Shown in pieces: positions 1 through 6,782 of a stretch of 13,735 bases of DNA (position 1 is the first letter of the stretch; every line of letters starts with the position of its first letter). Location of the stretch: NCBI GenBank assembly GCA_947373775.1, contig CANBZE010000025.1, forward strand, positions 1 through 13,735. The letters are read 5' to 3'. The translations under genes and the position numbers were made by a program. This stretch comes from Alphaproteobacteria bacterium. Its GTDB lineage: Bacteria; Pseudomonadota; Alphaproteobacteria; Micropepsales; Micropepsaceae. The notes beneath the pieces are model-generated. The model did not search any database. It saw only the letters and a program-made list of their open reading frames with translations, and had not been told where the DNA came from.

Positions 1-1275
1 TGCCACCGCGGCAGGCACGCCATAACCCATGAAGCCGCAGATGGTGCCGATCTGGGTATTGAACTTGCGGAAGCGATAGAAACGATGGATCCAGCCGGCA
101 TAGTTGCCGGCGCCATTACACAGGATGGCATCGTCGGCCAGGTGGCCGCGCAGCCACACCATGATTTCGGACAGGTTCACATCGCCCGGCTGTGGCAGCG
201 GCTTTTCCGACCAGTCCAGATACTCTTGGTGCGCGGCGCTGACGTCCTGGGCGGCGCGGCGCGGTGTGAGCGTATCCAGCGCGGCGGCGAAAGCGGTGGG
301 CGAGGCATGGATCGCCAGATGCGGGGTGTAGACCCGGCCCAGTTCTTCGGCGCCGGGATAGGCGTGCACCAGCTTCATCTTCGGCACGGGAATGTCGAAC
401 AGGGTGTAGCCCTGCGAGGTCAGTTCGTTCAGGCGCGCACCCGCGGCGATCACCAGGTCGCTGGCCTTCACGCGCGCCACAAGCTTGGGGTTGGCGCCCA
501 AACCGAGATCGCCCGCGTAGTTGGGATGCAGCGGGTGGAAATGATGGGCGCGGCGGAACGATGTGCAGACCGGAATGCCGAAGCGTTCAGCAAAGCGCGT
601 GATCCGCGCCAAGGCGGCTTCGGTCCAGCGTCCGCCGCCCAAAATCAGCATGGGCTTCTGGCTTTGCGCCAGCAATTCTTCCAGCGCCGCGATCTGTTCA
701 GCACCGGGCGCGGTTTCCAGCGTTTGTGCAAACGGCGCGTCGGGCGAAGTGGACGGCAAAGGCAGCATGTCATGGGGCAGGGACAACACCACCGGGCCCT
801 GGCGCCCGGCCAGCGCGGTGGAGAAGGCGCGGCTGACCATCTCGGCCATGCGATCGGGTTCGTTGATCTCGGCCACCCACTTGGCCATGCCGCCAAAGAA
901 GGCGCGGTAATCCATTTCCTGGAAGGCGTCGCGGCCGCGATTTTCGCGCTCCACCTGGCCCACGAACAGGATCATGGGGGTAGAATCCTGCTGGGCGATA
1001 TGGATGCCGCCCGAGGCATTGGTGGCGCCGGGTCCGCGGGTGACAAAGCAGATGCCGGGACGCCCGGTCTGCTTGCCCCAGGCTTCCGCCATCATGGAGG
1101 CGCCGCCTTCATTGCGGCAGACGATCACCTGGATGCCGCTGTCATGCAGCGCGTCCAGCACCGGCAGATAGGATTCGCCCGGAACGCAGAAAACGCGGGT
1201 GACGCCCTGGATGCGCAACTGGTCGACCAGCACCTGGGCTGCGGTGCGGGCAGTGACTTCGGCGTGAACGGTCAT
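1..1275 (-). CDS. Thiamine-diphosphate-dependent enzyme, acetolactate synthase-like (3' part missing)
   Basis: Reading leftward from the ATG at 1275, 425 codons stay open to the window edge. The C-terminal part (roughly 120-150 residues in this family), which holds the GDG...N Mg/ThDP motif, lies outside. What is visible is the N-terminal Pyr domain, with VPGESYLPVLDALHD at about residues 31-45 and the cofactor-activating glutamate in RNEGGASMMAEAWGK (Glu56), then a central domain with LILGGGRW (about 210-217), then the start of the PP domain (GFMGYGVPAAVA at the edge). Family enzymes decarboxylate 2-oxo acids and may ligate the resulting carbanion to a second carbonyl; acetolactate synthase, oxalyl-CoA decarboxylase and benzoylformate decarboxylase share this layout. 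No acetolactate synthase regulatory-subunit gene is adjacent, so a catabolic or pathway-specific role is more likely than branched-chain amino acid synthesis. Its start overlaps the end of the upstream GNAT gene by 4 bases (ATGA), so the two are probably translated together. Substrate unknown. Confidence 0.88.
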   Translation of the reverse strand, partial: MTVHAEVTARTAAQVLVDQLRIQGVTRVFCVPGESYLPVLDALHDSGIQVIVCRNEGGASMMAEAWGKQTGRPGICFVTRGPGATNASGGIHIAQQDSTPMILFVGQVERENRGRDAFQEMDYRAFFGGMAKWVAEINEPDRMAEMVSRAFSTALAGRQGPVVLSLPHDMLPLPSTSPDAPFAQTLETAPGAEQIAALEELLAQSQKPMLILGGGRWTEAALARITRFAERFGIPVCTSFRRAHHFHPLHPNYAGDLGLGANPKLVARVKASDLVIAAGARLNELTSQGYTLFDIPVPKMKLVHAYPGAEELGRVYTPHLAIHASPTAFAAALDTLTPRRAAQDVSAAHQEYLDWSEKPLPQPGDVNLSEIMVWLRGHLADDAILCNGAGNYAGWIHRFYRFRKFNTQIGTICGFMGYGVPAAVA

Positions 1276-2111
1276 CCGAACAGGACTTTCTCGGTGTAGG
1301 CGAGATCGCCGAGCACCGGGCGATACGGGCCCTTGAAGTAACGCGGCTCCTTGCCTTGCGCATAATGCGACAAGGCACCAGAAATGGAAGAGGGCATGTC
1401 ACCGTCAATCAGGAAGCCCAGGCTGCGCGGCAGGAAATGCCTGGAAAGCGCCGGCAGGCAGCGGCGGAAATCGTCCGGGCCCCGGCAGAACATCACGTCC
1501 ATCACCGGCACGCGCGGCTTGTCCAGGCGGCGCGGCTTGAACACGAAGGGCGAGACGATGCCGTCGCGTTCCACCACCAGCGCAGTCATCCCCAGCGCGC
1601 GGTGATCGCGCAACAGCTGCGCTTCGGGCAAGCCGTCCGGAATGACGTCGCTGACCGTGCCGCGTCCGGGCAAACCGAACACAATGCTGCGGCCGAAATT
1701 GTAGGGCTTGAAGCTTTGCGCCTGCAGGGTGCGCCAGGTGTGCGGCGCCGGCGAGGCGTTCAGGTAGGTGACATGCTTGAGCTTGGTCGCCATCGAGATC
1801 AGCGGCGTGGAGTGCGTGCGCCATTGCGGCTCGACATACCAGCTCGACAGGTTGGAGATGATCTGCCCGCCGCGCCGGGACGAGATCAGCAGGATCACGC
1901 CCACGGGGCCGAAGCCGCCGTCCAGCACATAGCCGAAGCGCGGCACGCCTTCGATCACCGGAAAGTTTTTCCAGCGCGCAAAGCCATCGGTCCAATAGCG
2001 CCGGGTCGAACGGGGGAAGCCGCGCGCCAGCAGATCCGCCAGCCCGTCCAGGTCGCTTTCGGCGATGGCGCGGCAGCGCACGCGGCCGGCCTGCTGGGGA
2101 TCGATGGTCAT
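1272..2111 (-). CDS. GNAT-superfamily N-acyltransferase-like protein
   Basis: A 279-residue protein. The N-terminus (VRCRAIAESDLDGLADLLARGFP) is typical of a GNAT strand-helix opening. The segment LSSWYVEPQWRTHSTPL (about residues 88-104) sits where GNAT motif A should be, but its Q-x-x-G-x-G/A pyrophosphate loop is degenerate (QWRTHS). The length leaves room for a second, divergent GNAT-like half, so the fold call is tentative. If functional, it would transfer an acyl group from CoA, or here possibly from a carrier protein, to an amine. It is first in a minus-strand pair with the TPP enzyme (4-base ATGA overlap). It is divergent from the carrier protein/AMP-ligase/reductase unit across a 105-base gap. 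No clear Shine-Dalgarno sequence precedes the ATG at 2111; the nearest purine run (AAGGG) ends about 13 bases upstream. The open frame, overlap and codon pattern make the gene real; the specific function is uncertain. Confidence 0.72.
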   Translation of the reverse strand: MTIDPQQAGRVRCRAIAESDLDGLADLLARGFPRSTRRYWTDGFARWKNFPVIEGVPRFGYVLDGGFGPVGVILLISSRRGGQIISNLSSWYVEPQWRTHSTPLISMATKLKHVTYLNASPAPHTWRTLQAQSFKPYNFGRSIVFGLPGRGTVSDVIPDGLPEAQLLRDHRALGMTALVVERDGIVSPFVFKPRRLDKPRVPVMDVMFCRGPDDFRRCLPALSRHFLPRSLGFLIDGDMPSSISGALSHYAQGKEPRYFKGPYRPVLGDLAYTEKVLFG

Positions 2112-2167
2112 TCGCGAAAAAGGCCCTTATTCCCAAGCCTTTATGCAGCATTTGCCATTAGCGGAAC

Positions 2168-2190
2168 GTTAAAGCTCCGGGGGCTAGATT
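2168..2190 (+). promoter_or_regulatory. Putative housekeeping promoter for the carrier protein/AMP-ligase/reductase unit
   Basis: GTTAA (2168-2172), 10 bases, then GCTAGATT (2183-2190). The latter matches the Caulobacter sigma-73 -10 consensus GCTANAWC at 7 of 8 positions; the -35 half is poor. Transcription would start near 2197, about 20 bases before the ATG at 2217. The same arrangement with the same spacing lies before metY, which strengthens the call. Confidence 0.5.
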
Positions 2191-2193
2191 AGG

Positions 2194-2209
2194 TCCGGAA
2201 ATCCGGAAA
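2194..2209 (+). repeat. Tandem 8-bp repeat TCCGGAAA x2 in the leader of the first carrier protein
   Basis: TCCGGAAA occurs twice back to back (2194-2201 and 2202-2209), just upstream of the start codon at 2217. The GGAAAA of the second copy is also the best candidate ribosome-binding site (6-base spacer). TCCGGA is itself palindromic, so the pair could be an operator or chance. Confidence 0.5.
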
Positions 2210-2216
2210 ACCAGCC

Positions 2217-2465
2217 ATGAGCGTTGAGACCATCGTCCGTGCCGAATTCGAACAGGTGGCGCGGGAGCAGGAAAAGACCCTGGCCGGCCTGACCGACGAC
2301 ACCGTGCTGCTGGAATCGGGGCTGGATTCGCTGTGCTTCGCCATCATCGTGGCGCGGCTGGAAGACCAGTTGGGGGTGGACCCCTTCACCGCTTCGGAAG
2401 ACGTCTATTTCCCCGTCACCATGGGCGATTTCATCAAGTTCTACCAAGATGCCGCCGCGGCCTAA
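2217..2465 (+). CDS. Acyl carrier protein (carrier protein 1)
   Basis: An 82-residue acidic protein with the phosphopantetheine attachment motif ESGLDSLCFA; the modified serine is Ser38 of D-S-L. Length, acidity and the helical pattern around the motif are those of a free-standing ACP/PCP. It would carry an acyl or aminoacyl thioester after activation by a 4'-phosphopantetheinyl transferase encoded elsewhere. Its gene overlaps the following AMP-ligase by 17 bases, so that ligase is the most likely loading enzyme, with the next gene (FabG-like reductase) acting on the loaded chain. It differs clearly from the second carrier protein at 6783, which has GLTSLDM around its serine, so the two probably have separate partners. 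The ATG at 2217 is supported by a weak GGAAAA Shine-Dalgarno sequence. This is not the fatty-acid-synthesis AcpP, whose motif is typically GADSLD and which usually sits next to fabG/fabF. Confidence 0.93.
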   Translation: MSVETIVRAEFEQVAREQEKTLAGLTDDTVLLESGLDSLCFAIIVARLEDQLGVDPFTASEDVYFPVTMGDFIKFYQDAAAA

Positions 2466-3774
2466 GAACCTGCGGGACGTCATCGCCGCCGGTGGGGCGA
2501 CCCTGCGGTCGCGCGAGTTGTCGGTGGCGCTTTGCGGCCATTGCCGCTGTCTGGATGCCGACCTGTCCGGCGCCAATGTGCTGCTGCGCACCTCGGACCA
2601 GTTGTTCGCCGCTTTGGGCCTGATCGAACTGGACGGCATTGCCGCCCGCATCGTCATTGCCCCGCCGGACGTGAAGCCTGAACATTTGCAGTCTGTCATC
2701 GAACGCGCCGGGGTTACGGCCGTGGTGAGCGATGATCCCGCACTGGCCGTGGACGGGGTGCGGTTCGAGCGGTTGCACCTGCAGGATGCGGGCGAGGTGA
2801 TCGAACCGTCACACAAGACCGAATGGGTGCTGTTCACCTCGGGCACCACCGGCGTGCCCAAGATGGTGGCGCATACCCTGGAAGGGCTGAGCGGTGCGAT
2901 CCAGCCAGCCAGCCAGACCGATATCATCTGGGGCACTTTCTACGATATTCGCCGCTATGGCGGTTTGCAGATCCTGCTGCGCGCCCTGCTGGGCAATGCG
3001 TCTCTGATTTTGTCGGATGCGGACGAAGACGCCAGCGATTTCCTGACCCGGCTGGGCGAGCATGGTGTCACGCATCTGACCGGCACGCCGTCACACTGGC
3101 GCCGCGCCCTGATGAGCCCGGCCAATGCGGCCATCGCGCCGCGCTATGTCCGCCTGTCGGGTGAAATCGCCGACCAAGCCATTTTGGACAGCCTGAAAGC
3201 GCGTTTCCCGGATGCGGCCATGGGCCATGCCTATGCCTCCACCGAGGCCGGCGTGGGTTTTGAAGTCACGGACGGGCTGGAAGGCTTTCCCGCCTCGTTC
3301 ATCGGTCGTCCCGGCGCGGTCGAAATGAAACTGGCCGGAGGTACGCTCCATGTCCGCTCGCCGCGTACCGCCAGCACCTATGTCGGGGGTGCGGATGCGC
3401 TGATGACGGATGGCTGGGTGGATACCGGCGACATGATCGAGCAACGGGGCGAGCGCTGTTATTTCGTGGGCCGCACCGGCGGGATCATCAATGTTGGCGG
3501 CCTCAAGATCAATCCGGAGGAAGTGGAAGCGGTGATCAACCGTCATCCCGGCGTGCGCATGTCGCGCGTCTCGGGTCGCAAGAGCCCCATTACCGGCGCC
3601 ATCGTCATTGCCGATGTCGTGCTGAGCGACGTCGCCAACGACAATGCCACCTTCAAGCAGGCCATTCTGGAGGCCTGCCGCGAAAAACTGCCGGCCTTCA
3701 AGGTCCCGGCCATGCTGCGCTTTGTGGTGGCGCTGGAACTGACCGCCGGCGGAAAGTTGAGCCGCAATGGATAA
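2449..3774 (+). CDS. AMP-forming acyl ligase (ANL superfamily), probably acyl-AMP:carrier protein ligase
   Basis: A 441-residue ANL enzyme. The core motifs are present: A3 P-loop FTSGTTGVPK (129-138), A5 YASTEAG (262-268), A7 DGWVDTGD (321-328), A8 hinge FVGRTGGIINVGGLKINP (339-356), and the A10 lysine in GGKLSRNG (Lys436, six residues from the end). It would activate a carboxylate with ATP and pass it to a thiol. The position directly after, and overlapping, carrier protein 1 suggests the acceptor is that phosphopantetheine rather than CoA. The N-terminal domain is short: about 125 residues precede A3, against roughly 150-250 in typical acyl-CoA synthetases. The A8 hinge carries Gly-Gly where many relatives have an Asp. 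No Shine-Dalgarno sequence precedes the ATG at 2449, so it is probably translated by coupling from the carrier protein gene. Substrate unknown. Confidence 0.88.
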   Translation: MPPRPKNLRDVIAAGGATLRSRELSVALCGHCRCLDADLSGANVLLRTSDQLFAALGLIELDGIAARIVIAPPDVKPEHLQSVIERAGVTAVVSDDPALAVDGVRFERLHLQDAGEVIEPSHKTEWVLFTSGTTGVPKMVAHTLEGLSGAIQPASQTDIIWGTFYDIRRYGGLQILLRALLGNASLILSDADEDASDFLTRLGEHGVTHLTGTPSHWRRALMSPANAAIAPRYVRLSGEIADQAILDSLKARFPDAAMGHAYASTEAGVGFEVTDGLEGFPASFIGRPGAVEMKLAGGTLHVRSPRTASTYVGGADALMTDGWVDTGDMIEQRGERCYFVGRTGGIINVGGLKINPEEVEAVINRHPGVRMSRVSGRKSPITGAIVIADVVLSDVANDNATFKQAILEACREKLPAFKVPAMLRFVVALELTAGGKLSRNG

Positions 3775-4498
3775 GCGCAATGTGCTCATCAGCGGCGGCA
3801 CCCGCGGCGTCGGCCTGGCCGTCGCATGCAAGCTGGCCAAGGACGGCTACCGCGTCTTCGCGCTGGGCCGCAAGGAAAGCGATGAGCTGACCAAGGCCAT
3901 CGCTGAATTCGACTCCGGCGTGCTGAACTTCGTGCCCTTCGATCTGGCCAACGTGGATGCCATTCCCGAACTGGTGCGCGAATTGAAGGCCGAACATGGT
4001 CCGCTTTACGGCCTGGTCAACAATGCGGCGCTGGGTACCGAAGGCCTGCTGTCCAACATGCACAATTCCGACATCGCGAGGCTGGTGACGTTGAACACCG
4101 TCTCGCCCATCGTTCTGACCAAGTATGCCGTGCGCTCGATGATGACGTCGGGCGCCGGCCGTATCGTCAATATCAGCTCCATCATCGGCTTTACCGGTTA
4201 CAGCGGCCTGTCGGTTTATGGTGCTACCAAGGCCTCCATGCTGGGCTTTACCCGCAGCCTGGCCCGCGAAGTCGGACGCATGGGTGTGACGGTCAATGCC
4301 GTGGCCCCCGGCTTCATGGACACCGAGATGACGTCCGGCATGACCGGCGATCAGCGCGCCAAGATCGCGGGCCGTGCCGCGCTCAAGCGTCTGGTGGATG
4401 TGGAAGACGTGGCCGCTGCTGTGGCGTTCCTGATGAGCGATGCCGCGAAAAACATCACCGGCACCACGATGACCGTGGATGCGGGAAATACGGCCTAA
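3767..4498 (+). CDS. Short-chain dehydrogenase/reductase, FabG-like 3-oxoacyl-ACP reductase
   Basis: A 243-residue classical SDR. It shows the nucleotide loop SGGTRGVG (9-16), NNA (85-87), Asn110, and the catalytic Ser138, Tyr151 and Lys155 (YGATK). It ends ITGTTMTVDAGNTA, like FabG proteins. The spacing of catalytic residues matches E. coli FabG numbering exactly, as I recall it. The family reduces 3-oxoacyl-ACP to 3-hydroxyacyl-ACP with NADPH; related SDRs oxidise alcohols or reduce other carbonyls. Arg13 and Arg35 in the cofactor region favour NADP(H). The start overlaps the end of the AMP-ligase by 8 bases and has a GGAAAG ribosome-binding site (3751-3756), so carrier protein 1, ligase and reductase form one unit. 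The stop codon overlaps that of the convergent aminoacyl ligase gene. It is probably a pathway-specific reductase, since the main fabG normally sits with fabD/acpP. Confidence 0.9.
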   Translation: MDKRNVLISGGTRGVGLAVACKLAKDGYRVFALGRKESDELTKAIAEFDSGVLNFVPFDLANVDAIPELVRELKAEHGPLYGLVNNAALGTEGLLSNMHNSDIARLVTLNTVSPIVLTKYAVRSMMTSGAGRIVNISSIIGFTGYSGLSVYGATKASMLGFTRSLAREVGRMGVTVNAVAPGFMDTEMTSGMTGDQRAKIAGRAALKRLVDVEDVAAAVAFLMSDAAKNITGTTMTVDAGNTA

Positions 4499-5436
4499 AG
4501 CTTCAGGGCTTCGCGAACGCTGGCCGGCCAGGCGCTGATCTTGGCGCCATGGGTGACAAACAGCGCCACCGCCAACCGGTCCATGCCGAATGCGACGCAG
4601 CCGGTGTGCAGCACCTCGCCCTTGGCGTTGTGCAGGCCCCAGACCTCGCCGAAATGTTCCTTGTGATAGTTGAAGCTCATGCAGGCGGTGGGCGACTCCT
4701 TGGAGCGTACCGGCACCAGCAATTCGAACTTCAGCGCGTCGGCGCGCTGCTGGGTCGCCATCATGGTACCGACCCGGCCGAAGAAGGGATCATTGGCCAC
4801 GTCCACCGTGTAGGGCAGGCTGATGGCATCGGCGATGCCTTGGGCGCGGGTGATCCAGGGCTCGCGAAATTCCTGGATCTGCTGCGGCGTGCCGATGCGG
4901 ACATATTCGCGCATGCGGAAGCTCTGGAAGCGATCGACATGGCGCGACGGCTCATGGCGGAAACAATCGGCGGCCACATCGAAGACATAACCTTCATCCG
5001 GCACCACGCCGCGCTCGGCGGCGATGGGATAGATCGGGTAACAGGCGGCCGGGGCCAGCACCAGGTCGGCTGGCTTGAGGTCTTCGGTCCAGTCGCCGCC
5101 GGCTTCATGCTTGGCCGCCGACTTGGCGATCTCGCATTCCGTGCCCACCAAGGTGGAGACGGCGCCGATCAGGTTGGGGAAGCTCTGCAGATATCCCTGC
5201 TTTTCCAGCGACGCGCGCGGCATCACCGGTGGGAAGCGGAACACTTCGGCACTTTCGGGACGGTGGCGCGAGATCAGCGCCGCCAGCGCCTCGATCACGC
5301 TTTCATAAGCGCCGGTGCGGCCATACACGCCGTCCACGCCAGACGGCTTGAACAGCTGCGATACCAAAGGATGCAGATGATCGGGCTCAAAATGATGCTC
5401 GCAGCAAGAATGCGAAATCGGCGTGACGATGTTCAT
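4495..5436 (-). CDS. Amino acid:[carrier protein] ligase (class-II aminoacyl-tRNA synthetase homologue)
   Basis: A 313-residue class-II synthetase catalytic core resembling the amino acid:[carrier protein] ligases of Bradyrhizobium and Agrobacterium, which are truncated relatives of methanogen-type seryl-tRNA synthetase. These activate Gly or Ala as the aminoacyl-AMP and transfer it to the phosphopantetheine of a small carrier protein, not to tRNA. Visible are FRFPPVMPRASLEKQGYLQSFP (66-87), motif 2 around FRHEPSRHVDRFQSFRMREY (159-178), and motif 3 GMDRLAVALF with Arg287. Cys132, Glu177 and Cys280 match the Cys/Glu/Cys zinc triad of the family, which binds the substrate amino group. The N-terminal tRNA-binding domain of true SerRS is absent. 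It follows the flavoprotein gene by 2 bases (TAA AT ATG), with a GGGA ribosome site inside that gene's end. The cognate acceptor is probably carrier protein 2 (6783-7031). The bound amino acid cannot be read from sequence. Confidence 0.92.
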   Translation of the reverse strand: MNIVTPISHSCCEHHFEPDHLHPLVSQLFKPSGVDGVYGRTGAYESVIEALAALISRHRPESAEVFRFPPVMPRASLEKQGYLQSFPNLIGAVSTLVGTECEIAKSAAKHEAGGDWTEDLKPADLVLAPAACYPIYPIAAERGVVPDEGYVFDVAADCFRHEPSRHVDRFQSFRMREYVRIGTPQQIQEFREPWITRAQGIADAISLPYTVDVANDPFFGRVGTMMATQQRADALKFELLVPVRSKESPTACMSFNYHKEHFGEVWGLHNAKGEVLHTGCVAFGMDRLAVALFVTHGAKISAWPASVREALKL

Positions 5437-5438
5437 AT

Positions 5439-6629
5439 TTAGTCCCGGATGGAAGTGGGAATTTCGGACAGGATGGTCGAGCTGGTCAGGCTGGACAGGA
5501 TGCGGTCATTGTTGATCATGATGGGCGAGGACAGGATGTCCCGCAGCGCGCGGCCCACCGATACATCGGTGTCGTTGCGATAACCGGACAGGCCGGTGGC
5601 GCGCATGGCGTTCATCACCGTGGTGACCGCCATTTCCGACGCATCCACTTTCAGCAGGCTGATGGCCGTCTGGAAATCGATCCCGGCCAGCGCCTTGGGA
5701 TCATGGGCGATGGATTCATAACGGTTCAGGGTGGCGGCGATCAGGGCGCGCAGGGTGCGCAAATTTGCCAGCGCCTGGGTGAAATGCGGCACGCCGGGGG
5801 GCAAGGCGCCAGCGCGCTGCGCCTTGCGCATGAACTTCTTGGCCCGGTCCACGGCGCCTGCCGCGATGCCGGCCCAGTTGGCGGACCACATCAAGTGGGC
5901 CGTCGGCACCATGGTCTGGGCGTGGATGGCGCCATAGGGCTGCGGCAGGATCTGGTCGGGGCTGCCGACCGCCTTCAGCGAAAAGCCGGAACTGCAGGTG
6001 CCGCGCATGCCCAGCGTGTCCCAGCCGCCGGTCACTTCCAACGCGTAATTCTTCTTTTCGAACACCACCAGCACCTGGTCGCTGGCATCGGACTCGGCGG
6101 CGCGGCGCGCGGTGGTCACCACCGCATCGGCCTGGGCGCCGTAAGAGATCACGCTGGCGTCGCGCACCAGCACGATGCGGCCATCGGCATGGTCCACCGC
6201 TGCTTCGCTGGAGCGGACATTGCCGCCGCCTTTGCCTTCGGTGGTGGAGGAGGCCAGCAGCAGCTGGTCCGCCACCATGCGGGTCATGAAATCACGGTGC
6301 CAGGCGCTGTCCATGCCGTGATACGCAACACAGGCCGCCTTCACCTGGTGCATGGCGTAGATCATGCCGGTGGAGGAACAGGCGCGGCCCAGGGTGTAGC
6401 AGACGTCCACCACATCGGCGACGCTGGCTTCCTCGCCGCCCAGCGATGCGGGCACCATGATGCCCAGGAGGTTCTCGGCTTTCAGCGCGTCTATCGCTTC
6501 TTGCGGGAAACGGCTCTGCGCATCCACGGCGCCGGCATGCGCGGCCGCCACGTCTGCGGCGCGGGCGGCGCGGACGGCGATGTTTTCGGCGGGGGAAACA
6601 GCGGAGGCGGTCTGAACGGTCTGCAGCAT
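5439..6629 (-). CDS. Acyl-CoA dehydrogenase-superfamily flavoprotein
   Basis: A 396-residue protein with the acyl-CoA dehydrogenase layout: an N-terminal helical domain (FPQEAIDALKAENLLGIMVP, 41-60), a middle beta domain containing WDTLGMRGTCSSGF (203-216), and a C-terminal four-helix bundle. The family binds FAD and abstracts a proton alpha to a thioester. The C-terminal segment where most members have the catalytic Glu (YEG) reads IMINNDRI (370-377), and the isovaleryl-type site in the first C-terminal helix (around TAHLMWSA, 243-250) also lacks Glu. It may therefore be a non-standard oxidase, monooxygenase or aminoacyl/acyl-carrier dehydrogenase. It is encoded 2 bases upstream of the aminoacyl:carrier protein ligase, so a carrier-bound substrate is likely. 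I chose the ATG at 6629. A TTG nine codons earlier (6656) is in frame but lacks a ribosome-binding site. Confidence 0.87.
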   Translation of the reverse strand: MLQTVQTASAVSPAENIAVRAARAADVAAAHAGAVDAQSRFPQEAIDALKAENLLGIMVPASLGGEEASVADVVDVCYTLGRACSSTGMIYAMHQVKAACVAYHGMDSAWHRDFMTRMVADQLLLASSTTEGKGGGNVRSSEAAVDHADGRIVLVRDASVISYGAQADAVVTTARRAAESDASDQVLVVFEKKNYALEVTGGWDTLGMRGTCSSGFSLKAVGSPDQILPQPYGAIHAQTMVPTAHLMWSANWAGIAAGAVDRAKKFMRKAQRAGALPPGVPHFTQALANLRTLRALIAATLNRYESIAHDPKALAGIDFQTAISLLKVDASEMAVTTVMNAMRATGLSGYRNDTDVSVGRALRDILSSPIMINNDRILSSLTSSTILSEIPTSIRD

Positions 6630-6710
6630 GGCGCGCTCTGAAAAACTCAAGCGCAAGAATAAGATTTAAGTCTGAAACAAGGATGAACTCGGGTCATCTT
6701 GGTAACTGCG

Positions 6711-6720
6711 GGGTTAACGC
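6711..6720. promoter_or_regulatory. Near-palindromic GGGTTAACGC element in a divergent promoter region
   Basis: The core GTTAAC is a perfect palindrome, and the 10-mer differs by one base from the perfect palindrome GCGTTAACGC at 9790-9799 in the next divergent region. TTAA appears to be confined to gaps between genes in this window, by eye. It could be a half-site for a global regulator such as CtrA, or part of a -35 region. Function unproven. Confidence 0.3.
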
Positions 6721-6726
6721 CTTTGT

Positions 6727-6748
6727 CGGGAAACCAATGGTTTACCCG
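6727..6748. promoter_or_regulatory. Imperfect inverted repeat upstream of carrier protein 2 (possible operator or leader hairpin)
   Basis: The arm CGGGAAACCA (6727-6736) is complementary to TGGTTTACCCG (6738-6748) except for one bulged A at 6744. It lies 34 bases before the carrier protein 2 start, in the 153-base gap between that gene and the divergent flavoprotein. It could bind a dimeric regulator controlling both directions, or form a hairpin if transcribed. No T-run follows, so it is not an intrinsic terminator. Confidence 0.45.
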
Positions 6749-6770
6749 CGACCATTACAGTGGCGGCTTC

Positions 6771-6775
6771 AGGAG
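6771..6775 (+). promoter_or_regulatory. Ribosome-binding site AGGAG for carrier protein 2
   Basis: AGGAG sits 7 bases before the ATG at 6783. It fixes this start over the in-frame upstream ATG at 6699, which would add 28 residues unlike any carrier protein and span the inverted repeat. Confidence 0.75.
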
Positions 6776-6782
6776 CGCCTTC

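Noticed and set aside
85..1299. 404-codon open frame on the plus strand opposite the TPP enzyme
   Set aside because: It is antisense to a gene with clear family motifs, and its own translation is low-complexity Gly/Ala/His/Arg typical of antisense frames in GC-rich DNA.
2158..2172. CtrA-like site TTAG-N7-TTAA
   Set aside because: One mismatch from TTAA-N7-TTAA, but its right half is the GTTAA of the predicted promoter, and a single near-match without other evidence is weak.
1356..2192. 278-codon plus-strand frame opposite the GNAT gene
   Set aside because: Arg/Ala/His-rich shadow frame with no recognisable domain. The minus-strand frame has a GNAT-like N-terminus and the ATGA coupling to the TPP gene.
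4549..5442. 297-codon plus-strand frame opposite the aminoacyl:carrier protein ligase
   Set aside because: The minus-strand product has synthetase motifs and the zinc residues; the plus-strand product shows no family features.
6699..6782. Upstream ATG extending carrier protein 2 by 28 residues
   Set aside because: The extension spans the inverted repeat and precedes the AGGAG ribosome site; carrier proteins of this type are about 80 residues.
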